A DNA stretch of 52,385 bases from Deltaproteobacteria bacterium (GTDB lineage Bacteria; Bdellovibrionota_C; UBA2361; JAGFJO01). Below the pieces are notes generated by a model, which was not told the DNA's origin, did not search any database, and saw only the letters and a list, made by a program, of their open reading frames with translations. The stretch covers positions 1 through 52,385 of the forward strand of contig JAGFJO010000099.1 of the NCBI GenBank assembly GCA_024102635.1, written 5' to 3'. This document shows, piece after piece, positions 33,966 to 41,385 of this stretch (within the stretch, counting starts at the first letter, position 1; each line of letters begins with the position of its first letter). Position numbers and translations under genes: made by a program.

Positions 33966-34235
33966 ATGGCTGACAAAAAGAAACTTTTCCCTTCTCTCAA
34001 GACTTTGACCGTGAGCGCAATTGCGGGATCCGCGATTGCACTTAGTCCGGTCGTGGCAATGGCCGGTGAGCACGAAGGCGATCACAGCTGCTCTGGCAAG
34101 AAGACCGAATGCACCTGCCAAGGTCAGAAGCTAGAGGATTGCAAGAAAGGCGAGCACAGCTGTAAAGGCGAGAAGAGCTGCAGCGGCGAGAAGTCCTGCA
34201 GCGGCGAGAAGGGTTGCGCCGGCGACAAGGAGTAA
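33966..34235 (+). CDS. secreted Cys-rich precursor peptide of an MNIO (bufferin/HvfA-like) system
   Basis: 89 residues from the ATG at 33966 (AAGAGA upstream); the ATG at 33948 adds six residues and has no ribosome site. A Sec signal peptide covers 1-33 (KKK then a hydrophobic core, cleavage after AMA). The mature part of about 56 residues has eight Cys and is otherwise Lys/Glu/Gly/Ser. Cys lies in repeated C-x-G-[KED]-K units (CSGKK, CKGEK, CSGEK, CSGEK, CAGDK) with a central ECTC. It is followed by DUF692 and DUF2063 genes, the enzyme pair that converts Cys residues in bufferin and HvfA precursors to thiooxazole or oxazolone-type groups that bind copper. The repeat differs from the EGKCG motif described for HvfA. 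Probably a periplasmic metal-binding RiPP; the modification is inferred. Confidence 0.85.
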   Translation: MADKKKLFPSLKTLTVSAIAGSAIALSPVVAMAGEHEGDHSCSGKKTECTCQGQKLEDCKKGEHSCKGEKSCSGEKSCSGEKGCAGDKE

Positions 34236-34324
34236 TACCTGCTCGGGCGATACGCCGTTCGCGGCAGTGTCGTTCACGGCAGTGCCACCTTTGTGGTTTA
34301 CTACCGTGATATGAATTGATATAT

Positions 34325-34356
34325 AGAAGCCGCTCCAACGAGCGGCTTCTTTTTTC
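34325..34356 (+). terminator. strong intrinsic terminator between precursor and MNIO genes
   Basis: AGAAGCCGCTC (34325-34335), loop CAAC, GAGCGGCTTCT (34340-34350): a perfect 11-bp stem followed by a T-tract interrupted by CC (34351-34361). It lies 90 bases after the precursor stop and 20 bases before the MNIO start. Most transcripts should end here, giving excess precursor over enzyme, with read-through feeding the modification genes. Confidence 0.92.
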
Positions 34357-34375
34357 CTTTTTTCGCTGTGCAACC

Positions 34376-35233
34376 ATGAAAAACTTTAATCTTCCTGTGC
34401 TAGGAGCGGGGGCCGGACTTCGGCACGAGCATCTAGATGAGATCGTCCAGAAATGGCCCGCGTTCAAATGGTTCGAGGTGATCGCTGAAGACTGGATGGG
34501 GATCGGCGGCGCAATTAAATCGAGCTTCGATCGTATCCGGGAACGGTACCAGATCATATCGCATGGGGTGTGTCTTTCTATCGGCTCAACCGATCCGCTT
34601 AACATTGGATATCTTAAAAATCTCCGTAAGTTTCTCGACGAGATAAAAACTCCCTGGACCTCAGACCATCTATGCTTCACCATGGTTGATCACACCAATC
34701 TAGTCGACCTAATCCCACTTCCTTTTACTTCGGAAGCAGTCAAGCATATAGTGGAGAGGATCAAGGTCGTCCAGAATGAACTTGAGCGCCCCTTTCTACT
34801 GGAGAATGTTACCCGCTACATCACCGTTTCCGATCGCGAAATGCCGGAGAGCGAATTCATAAGCCGCATCTTGGAGGAGGCCGATTGCGGGCTGCTGCTG
34901 GACGTAACAAATGTCCACCTGAACTCTAAGTTTCACGAATATGACGCGTTCGAGTTCATAAAATCGCTTCCCTACCGGCGGGTCGGGCAGATCCATCTTG
35001 CCGGGTGGATCCCGGAAGAGAACGGGGAAATTATCGATAGTCACGACGCCCCGGTGCCTCCGGAGGTCTGGGCTCTTTTCGAGCGTACTCTAGAGCTGAT
35101 CGGGCCGACATCCGTTTTGATAGAGTGGGATAGTCATCTGCCGGATGTCGAGCGGCTGCTGCAGGAGACACATATTGCAAACCGGCTTCTGTCTAAGTAT
35201 AGCGAGTCTCAATCATCTCTAGAGGCTGCGTAA
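34376..35233 (+). CDS. MNIO family (DUF692) multinuclear iron oxidase, RiPP-modifying
   Basis: 285 residues from the ATG at 34376. An upstream in-frame start at 34316 would lie inside the terminator hairpin and is rejected. TIM-barrel DUF692 motifs are all present: GAGAGLRHEHLDEI, KWFEVIAEDWM, SHGVCLSIGS (His63), SDHLCF (His98), LLENVT (Glu143), LLLDVTNVHLN (Asp176), QIHLAGW (His207), DSHD (221-224) and LIEWD (Glu250). These are the His/Asp/Glu residues that hold two or three irons in MbnB and related MNIO enzymes. It should use oxygen to oxidise Cys residues of the neighbouring precursor. TAATG overlap with the next gene means coupled translation with the DUF2063 partner. Identification is firm; the precise chemistry is unknown. 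Confidence 0.95.
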   Translation: MKNFNLPVLGAGAGLRHEHLDEIVQKWPAFKWFEVIAEDWMGIGGAIKSSFDRIRERYQIISHGVCLSIGSTDPLNIGYLKNLRKFLDEIKTPWTSDHLCFTMVDHTNLVDLIPLPFTSEAVKHIVERIKVVQNELERPFLLENVTRYITVSDREMPESEFISRILEEADCGLLLDVTNVHLNSKFHEYDAFEFIKSLPYRRVGQIHLAGWIPEENGEIIDSHDAPVPPEVWALFERTLELIGPTSVLIEWDSHLPDVERLLQETHIANRLLSKYSESQSSLEAA

Positions 35234-36162
35234 TGTCTTTGAGCTCTGTGCTTTCTGCAATGCGCCAAATCATCCTAGATGCTCCCGCGCTTTCCGCCGA
35301 TCAGAGCGAGAGACTGGCTGCTTTCAAAAATCTATTTCCTGAACTGACAAGCGAGGAGGCCGAGGATTTAAGTAAAGTTCCCCCCGCCAAGTTCGGAATT
35401 TACACTACCAGCATTTTTGCCGGGGAGAGGAACTTACTGCAGAATAACTTTCCGATGACGGTCGCTCTGCTTAAGGAGGCCTGGAAGCGGTGCTTCGGCG
35501 AGGAGCTTTCGCTCTTTAAGTTTGCAAAAGAGATGCATCGAGTTAAGCCCTGGACCTCTACCGCCAGCACGCTTCTCGGCAGGAACTTCGTAGAGTATCT
35601 GCGAGATTATCTTCCTCAAGTTTTACAGGATTCTCCCTTTTTGGCAGAGCTGGCGGAACTCGAGCTCTTTATCCGTAAGGTCAGAAAGCAGCGAAACGGT
35701 GCATTTGAGGCATGCAACGGATTGGCTCCTGAGAATCTCGCCGAGATGACGGTGGAAATGGTGATGGAGTTAGAGTTCATCGTTCCAAAGTGCGCTCTCT
35801 TCAAGCAGCTTGGCTATGATCTGATAAGCATCAGGCATGAGTTCATGAAGGACGGCTCCGCTCTTCCGGATCACGTGCCGGCGACTCCCACCGCAGCGGC
35901 CGTCGGCAGGAATCGGGAGGGGCATCCGCGCTGCATAGCGCTTTCACAAGAGATCTACAGCTATCTTTCGGTACGAGAGAAGGAGAAGCAGCAACCGATT
36001 GAAGAACTGGCCGAAGTTTACGTAGGTTCACAACCTCCTTCACTCTCGGAGGAGGAGCTCTTTTCCGGCTTTATCGCCGAGGTAGTGCGGCTGGCGCATA
36101 ATGGGGTAATCGCCCTGCTTGAAAAGAAAGAGGTAGGGCAGCCCTCAAGTCACGGTTCCTAA
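35233..36162 (+). CDS. DUF2063 partner protein of the MNIO enzyme (HvfC/BufC-like)
   Basis: 309 residues. The N-terminal 100-170 residues match the DUF2063 (putative DNA-binding) domain pattern: FGIYTTSIFAGERNLLQNNFP, then CFGEELSLFKFAKEMHRVKPW, LLGRNFVEYLRDYLPQ and SPFLAELAELELFIRKV. In MNIO systems this protein binds the leader or precursor and presents it to the enzyme, rather than binding DNA. The C-terminal half carries a longer Glu/Leu-rich extension that probably forms the second, winged-helix-like part of such partners. Its ATG at 35233 overlaps the enzyme stop by one base. Confidence 0.88.
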   Translation: MSLSSVLSAMRQIILDAPALSADQSERLAAFKNLFPELTSEEAEDLSKVPPAKFGIYTTSIFAGERNLLQNNFPMTVALLKEAWKRCFGEELSLFKFAKEMHRVKPWTSTASTLLGRNFVEYLRDYLPQVLQDSPFLAELAELELFIRKVRKQRNGAFEACNGLAPENLAEMTVEMVMELEFIVPKCALFKQLGYDLISIRHEFMKDGSALPDHVPATPTAAAVGRNREGHPRCIALSQEIYSYLSVREKEKQQPIEELAEVYVGSQPPSLSEEELFSGFIAEVVRLAHNGVIALLEKKEVGQPSSHGS

Positions 36163-36246
36163 TCCTGCACCTCCTTCTTATCTTAATCCTCACCTTTCTC
36201 CTCCTCTCATGAATTCGCATAAGAAACGAATGAGGAGTTGGTGCAA

Positions 36247-36345
36247 ATGCAGGATGATGATGAAGATGACGATTCGGAGGAAGATTGGGAGATTGAGGCC
36301 AGCGCTCGCAGTGCGGCTAGCTTCAAATCATTTAGGGCAATATAG
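36247..36345 (+). CDS. possible small acidic protein (32 aa)
   Basis: ATG at 36247 with GAGGAG 9 bases upstream opens a 32-codon frame. Its first 17 residues are strongly acidic (MQDDDEDDDSEEDWEIE), followed by a Ser/Ala/Lys/Arg tail. It lies on the same strand 84 bases after the DUF2063 gene and overlaps the convergent thioesterase gene by 14 bases. The acidic run could be a chance effect of GAT/GAG repeats. I include it because of the ribosome site and biased composition. Function unknown; a metal-binding or regulatory peptide of the MNIO operon is speculation. Confidence 0.3.
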   Translation: MQDDDEDDDSEEDWEIEASARSAASFKSFRAI

Positions 36346-36712
36346 GAATTGGTTTTTGCGCATCATCCACCGCCACCATAACTACCTCGGCTGATGTCAC
36401 TTTAATCGTTTGAACGCTGTCAAAACCACGAAGAACCTCGACGTCGACTATAATGGTTACGGAGGTGCGGCCCATCCCTTTTGTTTCGGCATAAAAACTA
36501 ACCACATCGCCTACGTATACCGGGGCGATAAACTCGACTTCCCGCATCACTTTAGTGACATATCTTTTAGGAGCAATGCGCCTAGCATGCTGGCCGGCCG
36601 CCAGGTCGATTAAACTGAGAATATGGCCGCCGAAAATGCTCCCTAAGTGATTAGTGTCACGAGGCATCATAACCATTCTAATGGCTGGTTCACGCGAGGA
36701 TGATTGGCTCAT
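36332..36712 (-). CDS. acyl-CoA thioesterase, hotdog fold (YciA-like)
   Basis: 126 residues, the size of one hotdog domain. MMPRDTNHLGSIFGGHILSLIDLAAG is the conserved N-terminal helix region of the acyl-CoA thioesterase (4HBT/ACOT) family, with the catalytic Asn/His-Gly-Gly-Asp arrangement of YciA. VTKVMREVEFIAPVYVGDVV follows as the second strand pair. It hydrolyses medium- to long-chain acyl-CoA in the cytoplasm. Single gene, convergent with the MNIO cluster end and divergent from the membrane protein at 36933. ATG at 36712. Confidence 0.9.
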   Translation of the reverse strand: MSQSSSREPAIRMVMMPRDTNHLGSIFGGHILSLIDLAAGQHARRIAPKRYVTKVMREVEFIAPVYVGDVVSFYAETKGMGRTSVTIIVDVEVLRGFDSVQTIKVTSAEVVMVAVDDAQKPIPILP

Positions 36713-36741
36713 GCAAAGAACTCTATTTTAATTTGTGCCGA

Positions 36742-36785
36742 GCCGGCAAGTGCGGTGCGCGCGCAGAGACGCGCTTATTGCCGGC
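36742..36785. repeat. nested inverted repeat in the divergent spacer
   Basis: GCCGGCAA (36742-36749) and TTGCCGGC (36778-36785) form a perfect 8-base inverted repeat. Inside it GCGCG (36757-36761) can pair with CGCGC (36770-36774). In RNA this is a stable hairpin about 30-75 bases upstream of the thioesterase ATG (minus) or in the leader of the membrane protein (plus). No T-tract follows, so it is not a classical terminator. Confidence 0.5.
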
Positions 36786-36932
36786 AATTCCCCTGCAACT
36801 GATAAAATAGCGCAAACTCAAGAGGTTAAATCGAATATGAGAGTGTCAGGGCCGCCCAGGTAAAAATTCCGCGGATGCTTTTTTCGCTGCCGCCCAGGCC
36901 ACTTACGATGACCGGCCCAGCATAATAGAAGT

Positions 36933-38234
36933 ATGAATCCCCTCCGATTAGCGGTTTCCCTATTAATGATCCCGCGGCTTTTCCTGTCGCTCATCTTCTT
37001 TCCGCTGATAATTAGCTTAATCCTTGTGTACCTACAGCTTGTTGCGTCGCAGATAGCTATTAATCTCATAAACAAGAGTCCGACCGATATCGAACGTTCC
37101 GTAAAGAAGCGCGACGACGACAACTTCATGCGCCGGCTGATATACGGAAGCGGAAAGCCACTCCCGCCGCTTGAAATATGCCATTGGCGTACAGGACTTG
37201 CCTCCGATGGCAGCATGTTTGAAGTGCCTGTGGATGGAGCTAAGTGCAATCCGAGCAGATTGGATGTTGCGCTGCACCTCGAGAACCAAGCTGAAGAGAA
37301 GATTGCCGAGTATGCTAAAATTTTTAACGGGAACATAGAGAAGCTGCACCTTTGTAAGACCTGCTCTCCGGATGTAGTCATTACAGAGCGCAACGGTAAT
37401 ACGACTAGCGACATCAGAAGCGTTTGGGGCTTGATGGTGCTCGGACTTGTGGCTTTCGACAAAGAGGTCGCTAATTACTACATCTCTTCGCTCAAAAAAA
37501 CGGACCAAATTAAGAAGTTGATCGGCGAGCATTATCTGCACATCTCCGGATTCACGCAGCCTATAAGCCTGCATCGCATTCAGACACGCTCCATAATAAT
37601 AATGAATATCGCCTGCCTCTTAATAATCGCCCTCTGGCTTGCCATCAAAGCTCACAGAAAAGTGCTCGACTACTTCGCCCGCAGCGGCGCGCTACTTCCG
37701 ATGGTAGCCGCCACTGGGAAAGGAAATTTTTACATGGCGATCTGGCTGCTTACGCTATTCAGGGTTCAAGCCTTTCTGCTCGCCGCGGTCCCTATTACCA
37801 TTCAAACTCTTAATAGAATCCTCAAGACCGACACTGTCGGCGGTGTGCTGGGCTATGACCCGATTACGACGCTTCTTTGGTTGGCCGCTATAGTAATCGG
37901 GCTCTCTTTCGCCACTTTGATAGCTTCGATTGCCGAATTAAAGCAGCGCCACCACTTATTTTCGTTTGCCTATAAATATCTCCCGGTATTGGTGTGTGCA
38001 GCCGGCGCTTTGATATGGCTAGGAAGCTTCGTTCTTGAAGGGAGCGCTGTCGAGATGGTACGTCACATTCTTACCGCCCTGCCGGTCGTGGGCATAGCAC
38101 CGGTACTTGTAGCGCCTATATTGAAGCCGATCACAGCGCTGCTGGTATGCCACGCTCTCTTAACCGGAGTGCTGTTCGTTCTCGTTTTGAGGCGCAACGC
38201 CCATTGGTTTGCAGCCCATTTGGAGGAGATATGA
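36933..38234 (+). CDS. membrane protein, probable membrane component of an ABC system
   Basis: 433 residues. The N-terminal 45 residues are a long hydrophobic helix pair. Residues 46-215 form a soluble domain with seven Cys or His positions, including CKTC (about 144-147). Five to six membrane helices follow (about 222-240, 265-290, 310-330, 345-370, 375-395, 400-420). It is not a recognised ABC-2 permease by motif. Its stop overlaps the ATG of an ABC ATPase gene (ATGA), so the two are probably translated as a unit. The soluble domain would be periplasmic. Function unknown; the permease role is inferred from gene order. Confidence 0.72.
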   Translation: MNPLRLAVSLLMIPRLFLSLIFFPLIISLILVYLQLVASQIAINLINKSPTDIERSVKKRDDDNFMRRLIYGSGKPLPPLEICHWRTGLASDGSMFEVPVDGAKCNPSRLDVALHLENQAEEKIAEYAKIFNGNIEKLHLCKTCSPDVVITERNGNTTSDIRSVWGLMVLGLVAFDKEVANYYISSLKKTDQIKKLIGEHYLHISGFTQPISLHRIQTRSIIIMNIACLLIIALWLAIKAHRKVLDYFARSGALLPMVAATGKGNFYMAIWLLTLFRVQAFLLAAVPITIQTLNRILKTDTVGGVLGYDPITTLLWLAAIVIGLSFATLIASIAELKQRHHLFSFAYKYLPVLVCAAGALIWLGSFVLEGSAVEMVRHILTALPVVGIAPVLVAPILKPITALLVCHALLTGVLFVLVLRRNAHWFAAHLEEI

Positions 38235-39220
38235 GTCTTAGGCTTGTACGATCAAACGGCAAACCGGCCATCAGTGAGGATAGCTTGCTGCCTCGAACGA
38301 CGATCGCGCTAAAAAACCTACGCGTATCATACGACTCGAATTTCGCGCTCGGCTGCAATGAGACAATCTGCGGAAACGTTATTGCGGTCCTTGGTCATAA
38401 CGGGGCCGGTAAGTCGACGCTGCTGAAGTCAATTTTGGGATTGATTCCGCTTAAGGCCGGCAGCATTGATATGTCGCTGCGCAGAGGCGAACTTGTCCAT
38501 GAGCTGCTGCCAGAAAAGCACATCGCTTACTGCCCGGAGTCAGGCGCCGTTTTCGCCGATATCACGGTCGAGCACTATATAAAACTTTGGTGCCGGATTA
38601 GGCACCGCAATTCGCATTACTACCTGAAAGAAGGATCGAGATATATCGAACTTTTAAATCTTGAACATCTCCTCGGTAAACTGGGCCGCGAGCTGTCGAA
38701 AGGACAACGCCGCAGAGTGCAAACGGCCATAGGATTTTTCATGAAACCCGATCTCTTTTTATTAGACGAGCCCTTTGACGGTCTGGACGTGCAAAAGTCG
38801 CATGAGCTGGCCGAAATTATCGAAGAACATTCCGGCCGGATGTCTTTTATACTATCGTCGCACAGAATGGATGTTATCGAGCGCCTCGCAGACACCTTCG
38901 TGGTACTCGACCAGGGCCGGGTATTTGCAAACTCATCGCTAGACCAGGTATGCTCGCGTTTGGCCGGCCAGAGTGTATCTTTGTCATTTAATCGTGAGAT
39001 AGAAAGCGTTACCAAACTGCTGAAAGAGCATTTTTCCTCGCTGCTTGTCACCCACATTGCAAGTCACGTAACCTTGACCGGGGAAGGGATTAATCTTGCC
39101 GCGATTAAAGAATTTCTGACCGCGCGAAATCTTCACCCGCTGTCAATTGAACAGTCGCGCCCGAGCCTTGTAGATGCAATGAACTACCATCTGCGAAAGG
39201 TCTCGCTTAAGCAGAGTTGA
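38231..39220 (+). CDS. ABC transporter ATP-binding protein
   Basis: 329 residues from the ATG at 38231, which overlaps the previous stop by 4 bases and has GGAGG upstream; the longer frame from 38147 would run through the previous gene. Walker A is GHNGAGKS, the signature LSKGQRRRVQTAI, Walker B LFLLDEP with D-loop FDGLDVQ, and the H-loop LSSHRMD. The last 90 residues are a small accessory domain. The LSKGQ signature resembles the other ABC ATPase of the window. It pairs with the membrane protein upstream and probably with the polytopic protein downstream. Confidence 0.92.
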   Translation: MSLRLVRSNGKPAISEDSLLPRTTIALKNLRVSYDSNFALGCNETICGNVIAVLGHNGAGKSTLLKSILGLIPLKAGSIDMSLRRGELVHELLPEKHIAYCPESGAVFADITVEHYIKLWCRIRHRNSHYYLKEGSRYIELLNLEHLLGKLGRELSKGQRRRVQTAIGFFMKPDLFLLDEPFDGLDVQKSHELAEIIEEHSGRMSFILSSHRMDVIERLADTFVVLDQGRVFANSSLDQVCSRLAGQSVSLSFNREIESVTKLLKEHFSSLLVTHIASHVTLTGEGINLAAIKEFLTARNLHPLSIEQSRPSLVDAMNYHLRKVSLKQS

Positions 39221-39251
39221 TTGTTCTGGCCTTAATTTTTTAGTTTTTCAA

Positions 39252-40646
39252 ATGAAAGAGCATTTTGACGGCGCAATGCACGTTCCTACAGGAAAGAGCG
39301 TGTTTCCTTATTTTGTTCTTTTCACCGTTTTCATAGCTCTAATCGCTTCGATCTCCGCATATGGCGGTCCATTTCAGCCTCGTCTGGAGCAAGCTGCTCT
39401 ACAAAAAGCCTCGCTTTTTCAAAGATATCCAGGCGTGACGGTTCCCGACTCCCTAGAGACCTATTTTCTCGGACCTATGAATGCCTCGCCCTATTTATAT
39501 GAACTAGCAATCGGGAAGCTGCTCTCCCTAAATAGCGCCGGCGCCGATTCAACCACGTTTCTTCGTTATGTCAATCTGACGCTGGCGGGAATGTTCTTTT
39601 TCGCCTCGATGTTGTTTGCGCTCTCCAGCTCATCAAGCCAGTGGGTGCGGGTGCTGTTCCTGTGCTTGCTGCTGACTAACAGCTGGACCCTGCTCTCGTT
39701 CGGCTCGATTAATGCTGATAATTTTAGCTTCTTGATGACCGCGCTTTCCTTGTTTCTTTACTCCTGCTACATGCGAACCGGCCGCGCCTCGCACCTGTTC
39801 ATAACTATAGCGGCGCTGCTGACCGGAAGTTTGAACGACTCATTTTTTCTTCTGCTTCTCGGCGCAATGCTGTTAGGCCCGATACTAACCGGTAAAATGC
39901 TGCGCTCCAATTACCGGGGATGCGGATTTACAGCAACTGCAGCAGTTCTCATGCTGATTCCCAATCTATATTTCTATGGAGGCAACCTTATCCGTTATGG
40001 CGCCTTCGAGCCGGCTGCGGATAAAGTTTTTGGTTATCAGATAGCTTATCGCTATGTCCCGGATTTCAGGCGTCAGGTTGATCTGGCCGCGTCGCAGTCA
40101 CAACATCCCCTTTTTACCCTGTCCGGCACCGTCAAACAGAGGCTTCGCGCGCTTCCCGAACAGTTGTTCGAAAGCCACTCCATCGGCTCTCAGGGACTTC
40201 GAAGAATAGACTATCTGTCGCTTACGCTATCAATGCTTGCGGCAATTGCCGGTATCGGCACCGCGTTTGTGAACCGTTTCCGCAGAAAGACCTTCGAAAA
40301 CAGCAAAATTGTGCGCAACCGCTTTATTTTCGAAGTGCTGCTTGTAACCGCGCTGTACCTAGCGATGGTTCTAGGGGTCCAAGTTACAAGGCAGCTTGCC
40401 GGAATTCCGCTGTCGCAGAGACCGCCTATCGAGTTATATCCCATTATATTTGCCTTATTGTTTATAGTAAGTCACTTCACTTGCGCTCATCTGCAGACCA
40501 CCGCAGCTCGAATTGTTGCAGCCGGAATTACCGCCTCGTTTTTATTAAACCTTAATTTCCAAACCGCCTTGGATCACATACACTCTGTATCTGCCAAGGA
40601 GGAAGCATCCAGTGCCGGAGAACCAGATATTAAGCGCAGCGATTAG
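39252..40646 (+). CDS. polytopic membrane protein, GT-C-like
   Basis: 464 residues with about nine hydrophobic helices (first at 19-37). After helix 1 there is a luminal loop of about 60 residues with a conserved-looking ETYFLGPMNASPYLYELAIGKLL segment. A long soluble loop between helices (about 235-310) is Arg/Gln-rich. The general plan resembles GT-C glycosyltransferases or O-antigen-polymerase-like proteins, but no diagnostic motif is certain. It follows the ABC ATPase by 31 bases on the same strand. Its end overlaps the M50 protease gene by 35 bases. Confidence 0.68.
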   Translation: MKEHFDGAMHVPTGKSVFPYFVLFTVFIALIASISAYGGPFQPRLEQAALQKASLFQRYPGVTVPDSLETYFLGPMNASPYLYELAIGKLLSLNSAGADSTTFLRYVNLTLAGMFFFASMLFALSSSSSQWVRVLFLCLLLTNSWTLLSFGSINADNFSFLMTALSLFLYSCYMRTGRASHLFITIAALLTGSLNDSFFLLLLGAMLLGPILTGKMLRSNYRGCGFTATAAVLMLIPNLYFYGGNLIRYGAFEPAADKVFGYQIAYRYVPDFRRQVDLAASQSQHPLFTLSGTVKQRLRALPEQLFESHSIGSQGLRRIDYLSLTLSMLAAIAGIGTAFVNRFRRKTFENSKIVRNRFIFEVLLVTALYLAMVLGVQVTRQLAGIPLSQRPPIELYPIIFALLFIVSHFTCAHLQTTAARIVAAGITASFLLNLNFQTALDHIHSVSAKEEASSAGEPDIKRSD

Positions 40647-41271
40647 CGTAGCGATCCTAATAGTTGCAGCAGTGCTGCACGAAATCTCTCACGGCTTAGC
40701 AGCCTACAAATTGGGGGATAACACAGCGCGCAATCTAGGGCGCATCACCCTCAATCCGATTAAACACATTGACCCCTTCATGACCTTGATACTTCCCGCT
40801 GCCTTGGTGTTCTCGGGAAGTCCGATAATATTCGGCGGCGCGAAGCCGGTACCGGTAAATCCATTCAACTTCAAAAATCCAAGGCGGGATATGGCGCTGG
40901 TGGCCGCTGCGGGACCAATATCTAATTTTCTGCTGGCTGCGGCCGCATATTTCACCGTTCTACTAATGGGCAAGTTCGATCTCTTCGATTTATTGCCGGA
41001 GCCGGTGCAGCTGCTTACGCTAGGCGTCATCCTGCAATGGATTATGATAAACATCGTGCTTGGGATCTTTAACCTGTTTCCTGTCCCTCCGCTTGACGGC
41101 GGCAGGATAGTGACGGGGCTGCTGCCGCTAAAAATCGCAAGGCCATATGCCTCTTTGGAGCGCTATGGAATCCTGATCGTGTTCGCACTTCTCTACTTGG
41201 GAGTGGTCGACGACTATATGCGGCTGGTATTAAGCGGGGTTTTTAATGCCTTGCAAGGAGTGCTGCCCTGA
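40612..41271 (+). CDS. site-2-protease family (M50) membrane protease
   Basis: 219 residues, a compact M50B protease. Helix 1 carries the zinc motif HEISH (about 23-27). The second metal-ligand motif is NLFPVPPLDGGRI, which supplies the Asp. GGAKPVPVNPFNFKNPRRDMALVAAAGPISNFLLA is the standard M50 linker between helices. No PDZ domain is present, as in short forms. The GTG at 40612 has AAGGAGG 8 bases upstream and overlaps the previous gene by 35 bases. Substrate unknown; such short forms cleave membrane regulators or remnant signal peptides. Confidence 0.9.
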   Translation: MPENQILSAAISVAILIVAAVLHEISHGLAAYKLGDNTARNLGRITLNPIKHIDPFMTLILPAALVFSGSPIIFGGAKPVPVNPFNFKNPRRDMALVAAAGPISNFLLAAAAYFTVLLMGKFDLFDLLPEPVQLLTLGVILQWIMINIVLGIFNLFPVPPLDGGRIVTGLLPLKIARPYASLERYGILIVFALLYLGVVDDYMRLVLSGVFNALQGVLP

Positions 41272-41301
41272 CATGGCTTAACTTGAACCTCCAAGGTTAT
41301 C

Positions 41302-41331
41302 TTGGTAGCCTATCCTTCCGGGCCATATTAT
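41302..41331 (+). promoter_or_regulatory. putative sigma-70 promoter of secA
   Basis: TTGGTA (41302-41307), 18-base spacer, TATTAT (41326-41331), 54 bases before the secA ATG at 41386. Both hexamers are one or two changes from consensus. Confidence 0.5.
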
Positions 41332-41385
41332 TAAGCGCTCCCCCCTGTATTGCCCGCTGGATTTTGGAAAAGCTATTATAAATGT

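Noticed and set aside
34316..34375. Upstream extension of the MNIO gene
   Set aside because: It would be translated from inside the terminator hairpin and does not resemble the DUF692 N-terminus.
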